A stretch of DNA of 64,000 nucleotides from positions 110,498,893 through 110,562,892 of the forward strand of contig CM077594.1 of the NCBI GenBank assembly GCA_039654915.1. Reading direction: 5' to 3'. The notes beneath the pieces are model-generated. The model did no database searches and was not told the origin of the DNA. It was given only the letters and a program-made list of their open reading frames with translations. A program made the translations under genes and the position numbers. Positions 25,609 through 38,314 of the stretch are shown here, one piece after another (position 1 is the first letter of the stretch; the number at the start of each line of letters is the position of its first letter). The stretch comes from Aquilaria yunnanensis. Its lineage: Eukaryota; Streptophyta; Magnoliopsida; Malvales; Thymelaeaceae.

Positions 25609-26239
25609 ATTATTGACCCTTTAATCCTTTTTACAAAATGTAGGACTTCTATTGTAACAGAATAAGCTATAGAACTAACGTGACAAAAATTGGCAAGATT
25701 TAGGACTTCATGTGGCATGTCCTCCCTGTTCCTGTGATAAAATTACAAGTCTAGCATTTCAATTTCCAGATAGCGTATATCAACACTGAAACGCATACTT
25801 GTTCGTAAAATATTCTTTCCGTAGCATTCTATTTGCGAACATCAAATTAAACAATCATATAGGCGTAAGAGAAAAAGATTTTTAATTTTTTAACTCTATT
25901 TCGCATGATTACGAGCCAGCATATACGTCCAATAAGATTATTACATGAAGAAAAATGTTAAACATCTAAGAAGTTCAACACAACTTTTTTTGGGGGGAGA
26001 ATGATTGAGCGCAGAATGTGCATAACCTAGTTAAATTCAAGCTGTATATGCAACTGATTTTCATATAATTATTTAATAAAATAAAATAAAACTTTATGGA
26101 ATCGGTTGCACATATTAAATTGCGTGAATGAAAATTAATAACAGGCAGCATAAGTTAGGCATTTATAGTATATGATGTCTGGAAAAATAATTTATATGAA
26201 TGATAAAGGTGAATTATGGTTAAAGAATTAATGCTTTAT

Positions 26240-27951
26240 AGTTATTATGAAATCAATGCTCAATAGTCTACCCCTGTACTTCTTATTCATCTTCCGTGCC
26301 CAAGTGAGTGTTATTAATCCTCTTGAAAAGTTACACTTAAACTTCTTTTGGTGCGGGGGGAGGGGGTGGTGAGAAGGGTAGGAGAATAGCTTGGGTGCTG
26401 TGGCGCAAGGTTATAGCTTCACAAGATTTTGCAAATTGAGCGTGGGTAATCTAAAGTGGAAAAATTTAGCATTATTAGCGAAGTTATGGTGGAGATATAG
26501 AAACGAGGATGATGCATTGTGGAAAAAATTAGATAAGGCAGTGTATGGGCCCGAGGGAGGATTTGTCATTGATAGGAGAGGGAGGGTAATAGGTAGAGTT
26601 TGGAGTAGTATCATTGATATTGAGAGGGTGTTTCAAAATTGGGAACTAGATTTAGGAGATTATTTTGGTTGTAAATTGGGAAATAGGAAGACATTTTTGT
26701 TCTTGAAAGATTATTGGGTGGGGGAAACAAAGTTAAAGGGGATATATATGAGGTTATACTCTTTAACTCAAAAAAAAAATTGTAAAATTTGTGAGAAGGG
26801 AGAACTTTCTAATGGTGGTTGGCTTTTGGTTGTGGGATTGGATAATAGAGTTGAGAGGCAGGAAATTAGGGGAATTTGATAATCTCATGCTCTGGCTCTA
26901 AGAAATGTAGATAAATGATCAAGCAAAGGATAGAATTCAGTGCTCTCTCTCAAATGATAGTGAATGTAAGATCAAGTTCTTTGCAAAGAAATTGAAAGAA
27001 GTCAAATTTCTAACGATCAAGAAGCTGAAAAATTTTAATGGAGCAACTAGATCCCATGGAAGATCAACATTTTCATCTGGAAGGCTATTCAAGATAGACC
27101 TCCAACTAAATTGAACTTAATTATCTGCGGGCTTTAACACTTGGATGAATCATGCCTTCTTCGTAGTAGAGACATTGAAGGTGCAAACCATGTGCTATAC
27201 ACTTGCAATTTTTCTTTCCAGGTATGGGCTTTTATTTTTAGATGGTGGAGAATCTTGAGGCCAAGTAATGCTTATTTGTAAAAACCCTTCTAGGAAAACC
27301 AATCTTCATTAAGAAGTAGGAAACAAGTCACAGATCTAGAAATCCACAAAGAGAGTGATAGCCTGGCAAATTTGGATCAGGAGAAACAACATTGTCTTTG
27401 ACTCCAAAACCAGTAATGTTTTAGATGTGTTTTCAGAAATTCAAAGAATGGTCTAATTTACAGATCGTTTGCTAGTGCAAGGATTTGAAGTGTTCATGGA
27501 TGGAATGGTGTCAAGACCCAATCTCCTCTATTCAGAAGCATGTATATTTTGCTTGTAGGCTCTTGAAGCTTTGGATTTTCTCTATATGCTTTGTCATTTA
27601 CTGCTACAAGGGGTTGGCTAGGAACTTGAATTGTTTTTTCCTTAAAGAAGTGGCTACGGGTACTAGGCATGGTGAGATGCTGGTGATTAATTGGTGCTAA
27701 AAAGGCAGCACTATTCATAGGGCGAAATGATGCTAGTTTTGAACTAAAAAGGTTTTGCTTCTGATGTCCAACATTTTGGCATGGAGTATCTTCAGCCTAT
27801 CTAATAGCTTATTTGTTATAATGCCAATTTTATGTAATTAGCTAGGGTATTAAAGTTGTTTTCTAAAAGGTGACATTATGGTCCAGCTTGAATTAGTCAT
27901 GTATTCATTTTATTATTCAACAAATTCATGTTTGCAGCTAAAAAAAAAAGT
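26240..27951 (+). pseudogene. Decayed L1-type LINE, C-terminal part of ORF2
   Basis: Broken plus-strand frames carry, in order, the post-reverse-transcriptase region typical of plant L1 ORF2: PLEKLHLNFFWCGG, then VGNLKWKNLALLAKLWWRYR, VWSSIIDIERVFQNWELD and FLFLKDYWVGETKLKG. After a frameshift near 26860 come pieces of the C-terminal zinc-binding (zf-RVT) domain: IFIWKAIQDRPPTKLNL and EGANHVLYTCNFSFQVW. The sequence ends in an A-run at about 27941-27950. Multiple stops and frameshifts make it dead. The 5' portion (endonuclease and most of the reverse transcriptase) is missing, consistent with 5' truncation. Confidence 0.8.
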
Positions 27952-28768
27952 TAGTAAGACTTATAATTTAAACAATTGAACCTTAGCTATCTCTCCCTAT
28001 CTATTTTTTCTACATCATGTTCCTCCTTTCTTCTCTAAACCTCTTGTTGGATTTGAATTCTAATACAAGTCTAGTCGGTTGCTTTACTATCTAAAAGATA
28101 ATATAGTAATATAATATACTAAATATTAAAATATTGCAAAAATTTAAAACTTCTCAAAATATAATATGACACAAAAGTTTCGAAATGGAGATGGTATATA
28201 AAACCCATTATGTTCAATTTATATCCATGTTTTTGCTATACTTTTTATATCGACAATCTAACTTGAGCATTAAAGCGCTTTTCGCAAGTTCTTCAATCTC
28301 ACCTTGGAAGTCATGAACTAATTAGTACCTGAGCTTGATTTTGAGGCCCCACTACACTATAATTTGCCTAAAAGTGACTAGCCATTTGGTAACCAAATGG
28401 TGGCGAAATTAACATTTGGGCAACTAAAATACAAAGTCACAAAATGGTGGCCAAAAGCTTGGTCGTCAATGGCTAGTCACCATCAAGTGATGGAATTGGA
28501 AACCAAAGTAGATGGTCGCCCAAAAGGTTACTGCCATGCGACCATCAAGCTATTAAAACCAAATTGGAATTAAAAAAAAATTCTTTGAACGAATTCAATT
28601 TTCATATCTACAATTCAAAGATATTAAAATTCTACTCTTCAAGTGCCATCAAACTCCTTTGTAACTAAGGGAGCTTCATCAGCTTCATTAGAGATCAATC
28701 TAAAACCATACCTAGGAAATCAACTTTGTCCAAAGCACACCACATCTAGAAAATTAATCTAAAATCAA

Positions 28769-29180
28769 AAAATGTAAAAGAAATAGCTATAGATTGAACT
28801 TTAACTCAAGATTTTATCAAAATCTAAAATGAATTTGAAGGTAGTTCTTTATGAAAAGATAAAGAAGAGGAAAAACATTATGGACCTATGTAATCACCTG
28901 CTCGAGGGTCACCATTGACAATGGTCGGAAATCATTCCGGTGAGGGCATCACAGATGGAGCCATATACCAAGGAAGGCCATCAACTTCTCTCCAAAGCAT
29001 CAAACCCAGGAAACCAACTAATAACCCAAAAACACAAGATAAATGGTTAGAGAATTGAACTTTAACTATAAATCTATAAAATCTAAATATGGTTCTTTAT
29101 GAAAAGTTAAAGAGGAGGGTAATCAGAATCAAACCACGTGAATGCCTACTCGAGGGCCGTTGTCCATGGCAGTCGGAAAT
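28769..29180. repeat. Imperfect direct duplication (about 28769-28960 and 29036-29180)
   Basis: The two arms share ATTGAACTTTAACT, GGTTCTTTATGAAAAG, the AAAGANGAGG block, CTGCTCGAGGG/CTACTCGAGGG and CAGTCGGAAAT/TGGTCGGAAAT in the same order. Confidence 0.65.
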
Positions 29181-29366
29181 TTCTTTATGGTAGAGTGTGG
29201 TGACGGACGCTTACTGGAGGAGAGACATGGGAGGGGAAAAAAAAAAAAAGAAAGAACATGTGTGGCTTTTATACTAGTTTATAAACCTAATATATGCCCT
29301 AGGTCCCTTAACTTCTTTCCTTGTTATTAACTTACCGAATTCTTTATAACACCTGTAACCTTACAC

Positions 29367-29703
29367 CCAATTCATTTTAACTTAAGTCAATTGACTCCAA
29401 AATGACATATTTTTATTGTTACGTATTTTTTTACCCAAAACTAATTTTAATTAAAATTCAATATTATGTAGCTGCAATAATCCATTGAAAATATAATTTT
29501 TGTAATCTCATTAAATTTTTATGAATTTTTCTAGTTTAAGGCATTAGAAAAGAAAAATTCATAAAAATTTAACAATGCCATAAAAATTTACTTTCAAATA
29601 GATTATTGCACATACTTAATATTGACTTTTAAATGAAATTGGTTTCAGGCAAATAAGATTTAATAGTAAAAATAAGTCAATCGACTTAAGTTAAAACGAA
29701 TTG
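29367..29703. repeat. Palindromic MITE family, copy 2
   Basis: Begins CCAATTCATTTTAACTTAAG and ends AAGTTAAAACGAATTG, with the same internal mirror (AATTTTTATGAATTTTTC / AAAAATTCATAAAAATTT) as the other copies. About 337 bp. Confidence 0.75.
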
Positions 29704-30329
29704 ACTCTAATCTTCATAGCTTGAAATTGTTTGCTTTAACTTAAAAAAACTTACAATTAAATCACTAACTGTTTTTTCACTTGGGCAACCGTCAGGTAAC
29801 CAAAATACAAGCCCATTAGAAAGGTTGGCTAGGATGGTCACCTTAGCGACTATCTTGGTGACCAACTTCAAACGATTGCCACAAACCCTAAAAAATTTTT
29901 TGGTGACCATATTAGCCACCATTTTGGTTGCGACCACATAAATGATTGCCTTTGATGGTAGCTATAATTGAGATTTGCTCTGGTACCTCAAGAAGCTAGA
30001 GTTTTGCATCCTTGGACCCTCAATAACTTAGAAATGTCACAACTAAATATCTGGAGTTGCAAATTGATCATCTAAGTGAAAAGAGTTGAAGCACTTTAAA
30101 CAAGATATCTTGATTTTGATATACCATCTTGTATATGAAAAAAGACTTGATTGGAAGAGGTCATGCTTCGTGTTTAATAGTAACTCTGAAAATTCAAGCT
30201 TTGCTTGCTAAGTGCAGATCACTAAAGGTGCACCAAAAAAAATTAAATGGCTCAAACCTATGTACTTGTGTGCTAGAACAAAAACAAATGGTATTTATAC
30301 AAGTTATGTAAGTTTCACACAAAATGCCA

Positions 30330-30393
30330 CATTTGGCATAATGGTTAGAGTGCTCTACGTAGAATGGTGCTATTGCATGTTTGATTCCCCCAA
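30330..30393 (+). repeat. tRNA-like sequence, candidate SINE head
   Basis: TGGCATAATGGTTAGAGTGC matches a polymerase III A box, and TGTTTGATTCCCCC about 45 nt downstream matches a weak B box; the spacing is tRNA-like but the stems are poor. It is followed by T-rich DNA. It could be a tRNA-derived SINE or a tRNA pseudogene. Confidence 0.4.
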
Positions 30394-30879
30394 AACCCAT
30401 TTATGAGCCATTTTTCCCATTATGTTTTTGTTTTATTTTTTCCCCATTATTATTTTTTTTTAATCAAAATTTTCCTATATTTTATTCATTTTTTAATCTT
30501 TTTTTTAATCTTTCATTGCTACATGAGTTTTTTTTTATGGATTTCAAAAGAACATATTCATAGAGAGAGAAAATTTTGCTTCTCTCTCTAAAATTTTCAA
30601 GGATCATGAGATTTTATGCTAAAATCTCCTTTGCCATTGAGAAAAAATATTTCTTCTTGCAAGTTGAATGGGGAAAATTTGAAAATGTCATCCGTATAAT
30701 CAAAATCAGGTGTCAGAATCAAGAATTAATAGATCTAAAAGGTGAAGAAAATGATTAGTTCATTCAAATTGGAAAAAATTCTCTAGAGGTTCAATAAAAG
30801 GGCAATAACAATTTAATTCAAAGGAAAATGTGTGTTTTCTTGGTTAAAAACAATACAAACATAGGAGTTTTTTTTAATT

Positions 30880-32060
30880 GGTGGAAGAAACAAATTATAA
30901 TAAAATGCACATAATGTTTCCAAAGAGAGTAAAGTTGTAAAGGTGGAAGAGATTTCTTAGAATGATGGTGGCTAACTCTAATATTGATCTAAAGTTTTGA
31001 TATACTTTCCCGAATCAGGATCATGATAGGATTTTGGCAGGCATTAAACAGATGCAATGGAGACCTAAAAGACTTGTTGTGAGCTGCAAGATGTTGGGAG
31101 GTAAGGCTAGCAGCTTACAACATGGTGGGCAGTTGAATCTACAAGGGGGCCCGTTATCGAAATTCATGCCAAGTCATCGAGGAGCAAAATGAATGAATTG
31201 CTTGGTGTGAGGCATTTTGGCTGGAACCGATCTGGTTAGTTGCTTGGTAGTGAGAATAATTTATGATGAAGAAACGGTGGCTTCTAGTGGTATAGGAGCC
31301 AAGACGAGAGTGCTTTGTGTCATTCTCGACATTGGCAAATAGGAGCTCAATGGTGAAAGGACTCCAACAAGTGATTGTGCTCAAATTGGCAGCAGCAGCA
31401 ATAAGTAGGTTAAGGTTGCTACTCATTCTTTGGGGGGTGGGCCACACATGTTCTAGGCTTGAGAAGAAAATTAATTCTGGTGGGCCTACTGAGTTTGAGG
31501 CTATTAAGTCAATAATTTTGGAGGAAAATGGGCCTGCTTTTGTTGCTATGGGTTTAAACAATGGTAAATGTAGTTTGGTAGATGAGGGAGCTAATAATTA
31601 GGATGCAACAAATCCTATAAAGGAGTCTTTAGATAGATGTGATGAAATTGCTTTGGGTATTTTGGAAAATTTGGACAAGGTAAAAAATCAAAGGAAAAGT
31701 TGAAAAAAGATTGACTTAAAGGCCAAAAAGTTCAGCATTTATGAACTGAAAATACTAGAGTAGGAATTAAGTCATAAGAAAGTAGCCTTGAAAATTGGTC
31801 AGAACTTTTTATTTTCCATAAAGATAGGGTTGTTTTCAAAGTAGTTATGGGTGTGGGCCTATGTTTGGAAGGGTTTATTCTATGATTATGGGCTAGGGTT
31901 CTTCTTCCTTCTTGGGGTGAATCTTCTATTGTTCTTTGATGTCAGGTTATTTGGGTTTCAGGTGATATCCCATCATCTTTTTCTTGAAAATGATGTTGGT
32001 AACTCTTCTTTGATTTTTTTTCTTTTAATAAATTTTTAATTGATGATAAAAAAGAAACAT
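30880..32060 (+). pseudogene. Degenerate retrotransposon-like DNA (possible LINE remnant)
   Basis: Plus-strand frames are broken by many stops but retain balanced composition (for example VRIIYDEETVASSGIGAKTR around 31245-31310). The segment ends in a CTTTTAATAAATTTTTAATTGATGATAAAAAAG-like 3' tail at about 32020-32055, similar to the LINE tail at 25530-25608. No domain could be identified, so the assignment rests on the tail and is weak. Confidence 0.3.
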
Positions 32061-33391
32061 ATACATAATATAAAAAAATTGCAACATTTTTTTCTTTATT
32101 TTTTTTCACTATTTCTTCGTCTTTTGCTTTTATTGTTTTTGGTTGTTTCTTTGGGTATCTTTCCACTTATTTTTACTTTTTTTTCTTCTCACATGTTGAT
32201 TTCTTCCGGAAAGAAGAAATTCGTTCACTATATAGAAAAACTAAAAAGAACAAGGAATTGACTTAAATGAACAAGAGGCAAAACTGAAAATAACATATTC
32301 ATTTAGTCAAATTAATATGTTTGTTAATTTAATAATTTTATTTGTTCATTTTCATACAAAATTATATATAAAATAACAGATATATGACTCAAATGAGCAT
32401 AAAACAAGACTAAAATAATAAATTTATTTTTTCTCCCGCTCTTTTGTTTAGTTGTATTGCATTTATATTCATTGATTTCCATAATAAATTCATTTACATG
32501 ATATATTTTATACCAATTTATATATGTAGAAAATAAAATTTTTAAATAGTTTTTTTAAGTCATAAAAAATATAGAAAAATAAGAAGAAAACATGATGAAA
32601 TAGATAAATAAAAATTAATAAAATAAAAAGTAGTCATGATAAAAGAATAAATTGGATAAAAGAATAAACAAAAAAAAACAAACATTATTCACAAAGAAAC
32701 GAAACTGATAAAAAAAATAAAAACCGATAAAAAAAACAAAGACAGGTTGCGTACTTGACTACACAAGACTTACTCCAAACAAATTATCTCAATTAGTCGA
32801 AATCTCTGGTGTAAGTAATTGTAAGTGATACTATAATTAAGTGACGGTGAGAGATAACTAAATAAACTTCACGTGCTTGGTAGGAGGGTTGGAGAGGTGA
32901 TTTTATTGGAAAGAGGAGATACAGTACAGAACCCTAGTAAATAAAGAAGCACAACCCTGGCTAATCTGCAAACTCTCGTATATAGCTGGCGCAATGCAAA
33001 ATCCGCAGGTTAATTAGAAAAACTGGCCAAGGTTGAGAGACGAGAAAAACAGATAAAAGTAGAAGCTTTAGTTTGGTTCTCTTCAGTCTCTTTATTCCCT
33101 TGATCTTTATCTCGGTCCTGAGCTGAGATCAGAACTTTAGGGTTTCTAGCCAGCTGGAGTCCAACTTCCTCTTTCTGATCTCTTCTTTCACAAATTTGGG
33201 GTTTGTTTTTCTTGTGGCCTCTGACTTGCGAAGGAAAGATGAGCCCGGTATACTAGCGGGAGAAACAAAAGAGGAAACATTTGCAGAAATTATAAGTAGA
33301 CATAGGCAATTGAGGGTAGATATCCTAAAAGGGGAATTTAGTTTGTAATCAGTTTAATTGGCCGGCAGGGAAAGAAGAGAGAGCAGAAATT
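32060..33391. other. Upstream region of the SEP-like gene
   Basis: AT-rich to about 32750, then mixed composition leading to the MADS-box start codon at 33392. The leader from about 33060 is pyrimidine-rich (CTCTTCAGTCTCTTTATTCCC), as in plant 5' UTRs, and may contain an intron. No CArG box with the full CC(A/T)6GG consensus was identified by eye. Confidence 0.4.
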
Positions 33392-34593
33392 ATGGGGAGA
33401 GGAAAGGTGGAGCTGAAGAGAATAGAGAACAAGGTAAACAGGCAAGTGACGTTTTCAAAGAGGAGGACTGGCCTGCTGAAGAAAGCTCATGAGCTCTCTG
33501 TCCTCTGCGATGCTGAAGTCGCTCTCATCATCTTCTCTACCAACAGCAAGCTCTTTGAGTTCTGTAGCGGCTCTAGGTATTAGTATTAGTATTAATAGTA
33601 GTAGTAGTAGATCTTAATTAATTTCTAAAAGTAATTTATCTCCATCCTTTCTCTCAACATGTTCCAATTCACATTTTTGTTTTTCCCCTTTTCTGAAAAG
33701 AAAAAAGTCTAGTGATCAGATCTATTTGTCTTCTGGTTCTGATCCCTCAAACAATCAAATTAACTGCTGGGATGATTGACCGTTCTCTCTGTTTTTTTTT
33801 TTTTTCTTTTTTTGTTAGCTTTCTCGGTCTAAATTCTTTTTAGGATCACAGCGCCAGCAGCATGTGATTATTATTCTGATAATCAAATCAATTTTTGGCT
33901 GATGCATGTTAGTCAGATATATAATGCGGTTTACTAATTAATTAGATCGTGATCAGAAGCGGGTTTAATTTGTTCTTATGATCCATTGAGTAGAAGTACC
34001 TAGTAAATCTTCTGAGACCTATATATATATGTTGTTCTTTTATATACATATATATACATAGGATCTCTACACGTCTCTTTTCATTCGTTCTGCTTGCTTC
34101 GTGTCGTAAACAACAGTATTACAGATCCTGCATGTAGAATTTCCGACTTCTCTGGCGTTGCCATAGTAACAGGATAGCCAATTATACCGATATATAGCTT
34201 ATATATAGCAGCTAGCTAGCTAGCGATGGAAGGAACCTAGCTAGGTTTTCTTTCCCGGTTCTTTGGAACTTGTTGTTGTTCCTAAATTAATTATATATAA
34301 GCTTTATTCAATACTTTTCTTTTGTTTCATCTAGATATAGTTAAATTAAATGAACCAACAGCAAAATGATTAAGGCTACACACACTTTTTTCTTTTGTTT
34401 TTCCAATTCACTTTTTAATAATTATCTTAAAATAAATAGGAGAAAGCCAATTAGTTGCATGATATAGGAGAAATAACCCATCTTAATAAATAAAAAAGGC
34501 TCACTTATTATATTTGTTGATGATGTGTACATATATGTTTAGGAAATGTATATAATTCATGTTTTTTTTTGGGCCTCCGAGAAAGAAACGGTA

Positions 34594-34625
<32 letters not shown>

Positions 34626-37600
34626 TAGTTGAGACAAGCAAAACTTATTATGCATCGCTAGACCTACGCAACGAAGCTAAAGCTACTGATATGTGTTGGT
34701 TCTCCATAATCTTCTTTTCAGCATGCAGAAGACCATTGAAAGGTATCACAAAAGCAGATATGGTTCAATGGAAGTGAACAAACCGATTGACATGGAGGTA
34801 ATTAATTAATTTTGACTGTCATGACAATTAAATGAATAGTAATATTAATTATTCAAATTGATTTGAGGGTTTGATTTGTTGGTTGTTCAATAACTAGTCG
34901 ATCGTTAATCAAGATGATTTATTAACTGAGTAATTACATTCATGAAACGTAGAGCTTTTTGATGAGTTTTTTTTTTTAATTGCTTTGCTGGGTGTTTTGG
35001 GGGAATTGCAGAATAGCTACGGCGACTATTTGAAACTCAAGACTAGGTACGAAGCCCTGCAACAAAGTCAAAGGTATTATACTTTCTAGCTAGTAGATCA
35101 CAAACTTCAGTAATTATGACAAACCATCACTTTTTTTTTTAATGGTCGAAAGGGTAAATTAAATTAAGTCGAAAGGGTAAATTAAATTAAGCAAGAGAAC
35201 CAAGTCCAGTACAACAAAAAGACAGCCAATTAGTCCGGCATAAACACTATTGTTTGGAAAAAATTCCTCAATTATTCAACGAAATAACGAACACGATTAA
35301 ATAAACACACATGAATTTAATAATGTGGTTCGGCTATCAACTAGAATAAATCCACAGATGAGAGAAATCAACTTAAATAAAATATATAGATTACAGAAAA
35401 GTATGTTCTTAGTGCTCACGTTGGCTTATGAATCCTCTACATATCACTGATAACCCCAATATTTTATCCTTACATAATTATATGATAAGAGAATTACAAA
35501 AGGCTTCTTATCCTAGCCTCCGTGCCTCTCCTCCCTCCTAAAACCGTCAAATCTTGTCTCTTCATAACAATTGGCTTGTCTCTCATATTAAAACCCCAAC
35601 ACAGCAAGCATTTTTATAGGTCACACATAAATCTAGACCACAACAAAATAAGAAAACCAAATCTTTAACAAATAGGAAAGTTAAAATCAAATCTTAAACA
35701 AATAAGAAAACTAAAACCAAATCCTAAATAAAATTGAAATCCTTAACTTCATTGAATTTAAGCCAATAAATCAAACAATCTTCACCTTGGCTCAAATTCT
35801 TCACCATGAACATGAATATAATGAACACACGATCACGATCACAGATACAAACACTACGAACATCACCAGAACACAAATATAGCAACGAACACAAATGACT
35901 ACGAACAACACATACATCACTACGAGTAACAAACACCACTAAGAAATGAACAACAATGAACAGAAACAACCATGAACCAAACATCATGAACACCAACATC
36001 ACGAGCATCACCACACATGAACCAAGTCTTCAATCTTCAAACTTGGACTGAGCCTTTGGTATCATGCTACATCTACTGTTAAATATCCTTACGATGATTC
36101 CCTAGGGCTCCACCAAACAATCCAAATGCTCCACCATGTCAAGCATCAAACTATATACACCACCATGCTATGAACACATAACAAATTCCACCATACCAAG
36201 AATGCACCACATGGTCCACCATATCAGGACCAAACAGTAAGCTCTGATACCACTCGTTGAGAAAAAAATTTTCCAATCACCCATCATGTGTGGTGGAATA
36301 ATAAATACGATCAAATAAACACACACGAATTTAATGTGATTCGGCTCTTAATTAGCCTATATCCACGGATGATAAAAATTCACTCAAACAAAATATAGAG
36401 ATTGCAATGGAGGTATGTCCTTGGTGTTCACGTCGACCTATGAATCCCTTACACACCACGTACTGATAATCTCAATATCTTATCCTCACACAATTACATG
36501 CTATGAGAATCGTAAAAGGCTTCTCGTGCTAGCCCTCTCCGACCTCCTAACCTCTTCTTCCTCCTGAAACCCTCATAGATTGCCTTTTCACAACAATTGG
36601 TTTTTCTCTCATCCTAAAATCCCAACACAACAAACCTTTTATAAGCCACACACAAATCCAAGCCATAACAAAATGTGAAAATCAAATCCTAAACAAATAG
36701 GAGAACTAAAATCAAATTCTAAACAAATAGGAAAACTAAAACCAAATCCTAAACAAATAGGAAAACTAAAACCAAATCCTAAGCAAAATTGAAATTCTTA
36801 ACCTCCTTGAATTTGATCCAATAAACCCAACAACTATTACAAACTCATTACATTAGTGCATAAATTAAACCTGTTTTTCATAAAAATAAAAAAATTAATT
36901 ATGTACACGTAACGGGCTTGGCGTCCCTATGACCAGTGGCGGAGCTACGCTTTGCTGGGGGGGGGGGGGGGCCTTGCCCCCTCAGGAATTTTGAAAAAAC
37001 GTAAATATGGGGTAGTAATTTGATGATTTTGTCAAAAGTTAAAGATTGTGTGTGCATTTTGCCCCCCCAAATATTGTGGAAAAATATAAAGATGGGGGGG
37101 CAATAAGGTAGGCGCTGAAGAAAGTAGGGACCCAGTGAGTAGTTATTCCCTCTACATTAAGAGGATATTCTAACATGGCCTAAATGCACTATTAGTCCTC
37201 AAACGTTTCCAACTCGTACGATTTGCTCCTTGAGCTTTGAATTAATGTGAATTAGTCCCAATTTACAGCTTTACTTAACCGCAACGTCATCTCTCTCCTC
37301 CGGGCTCCGCCGACTCTCCTTCGGGCTTGCCCCCCCCGAACCGAAAATTCTGGTTCCGCCACTGCCTATGACATTTCTGTATGTATATTTTGTGTTGTGA
37401 GAGAACCAGGGTTCGATGGGGATGTTGGTATATTAGCATTTTCTCAAGTTTGCAGGCACAACTCAAGCAATATTAAATGGGTGGTAATATTTTCAGTTAA
37501 AATATTAGTAGCTCGATCAAAATGAAACTCAAACTTTTGCAATAACAATGTATAAGTTTGATTAATACATATCCCTAAAACAAAACAAAGCATCAGCTTG

Positions 37601-38280
37601 TGAAAAACTTGTTTATTTATTTAAAGAATTTAGCTAGCTATATATGGTGCAGGAATCTCCTTGGGGAGGATTTGGGACCAATGAGTACCAAGGAGCTGGG
37701 GCAACTGGAGCGCCAACTGGAGTTTTCCTTGAGGCTTGTCCGCTCAACTAAGGTCACTAAATTCAACTAGCTAGTTGGTCTCTTTCAGCCTTTACACGCA
37801 CAGTTGTAGGAATATCTGTCTTCTACTGTTTTGTTTTGCACATAAAACAAACGATAAATGTTTTTTTTTAAAAGAAAAAAAAACATTTCTTGAGAAAGAG
37901 TATGAATGAAGTATTTTGAAAGAATCTCTAAGAGGGAATAAGAGTTAGGTAATTTAAAACGGATGTCGCAGTACTAAACTTGTAAGTTGATATATTCTGA
38001 GTAGTATTACATACTTGGACAGTCTAAAGAAGAATTCACATCCCAAAATGAATGATAATTTATCATCAATAATTTTTTTTCTTCAGTCAAAAGTAAGGTA
38101 AAAATATTAACTAATCCAGTTTGATGCGTGATTCCAGACCCAGCAGATGCTTGCTCAGCTGTTAAATCTCCAAACTGAGGTGAGAAATTAGAATTAGAAC
38201 TAATTATTGAAACTGATTGTGGAGGCAGAGTCCATTGTTATACTACCACTCTATGCCAGCTGTATGTGTGTGTATCTGTA

Positions 38281-38314
<34 letters not shown>

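Larger units (their letters stand above)
28350..29945. mobile_element. Degenerate CACTA-like element
   Basis: A CACTA-like left end, CACTACACTATAATTTGCC, starts at 28350. Inverted and direct TGGTGGCGAAA / GGTGACCA / GCCACCATTT motifs crowd 28380-28550 and 29816-29940, as in subterminal repeats. The expected right terminus GTGTAGTG is not found, so the right boundary is approximate. The interior contains an imperfect duplication and a nested palindromic MITE (29367-29703). No transposase. Confidence 0.5.

Noticed and set aside
35724..36014. 96-codon minus-strand ORF
   Set aside because: Lies across the LTR edge and the repetitive interior of the TRIM-like element; Val/Met/Phe-rich from CATGAACACC-type repeats.
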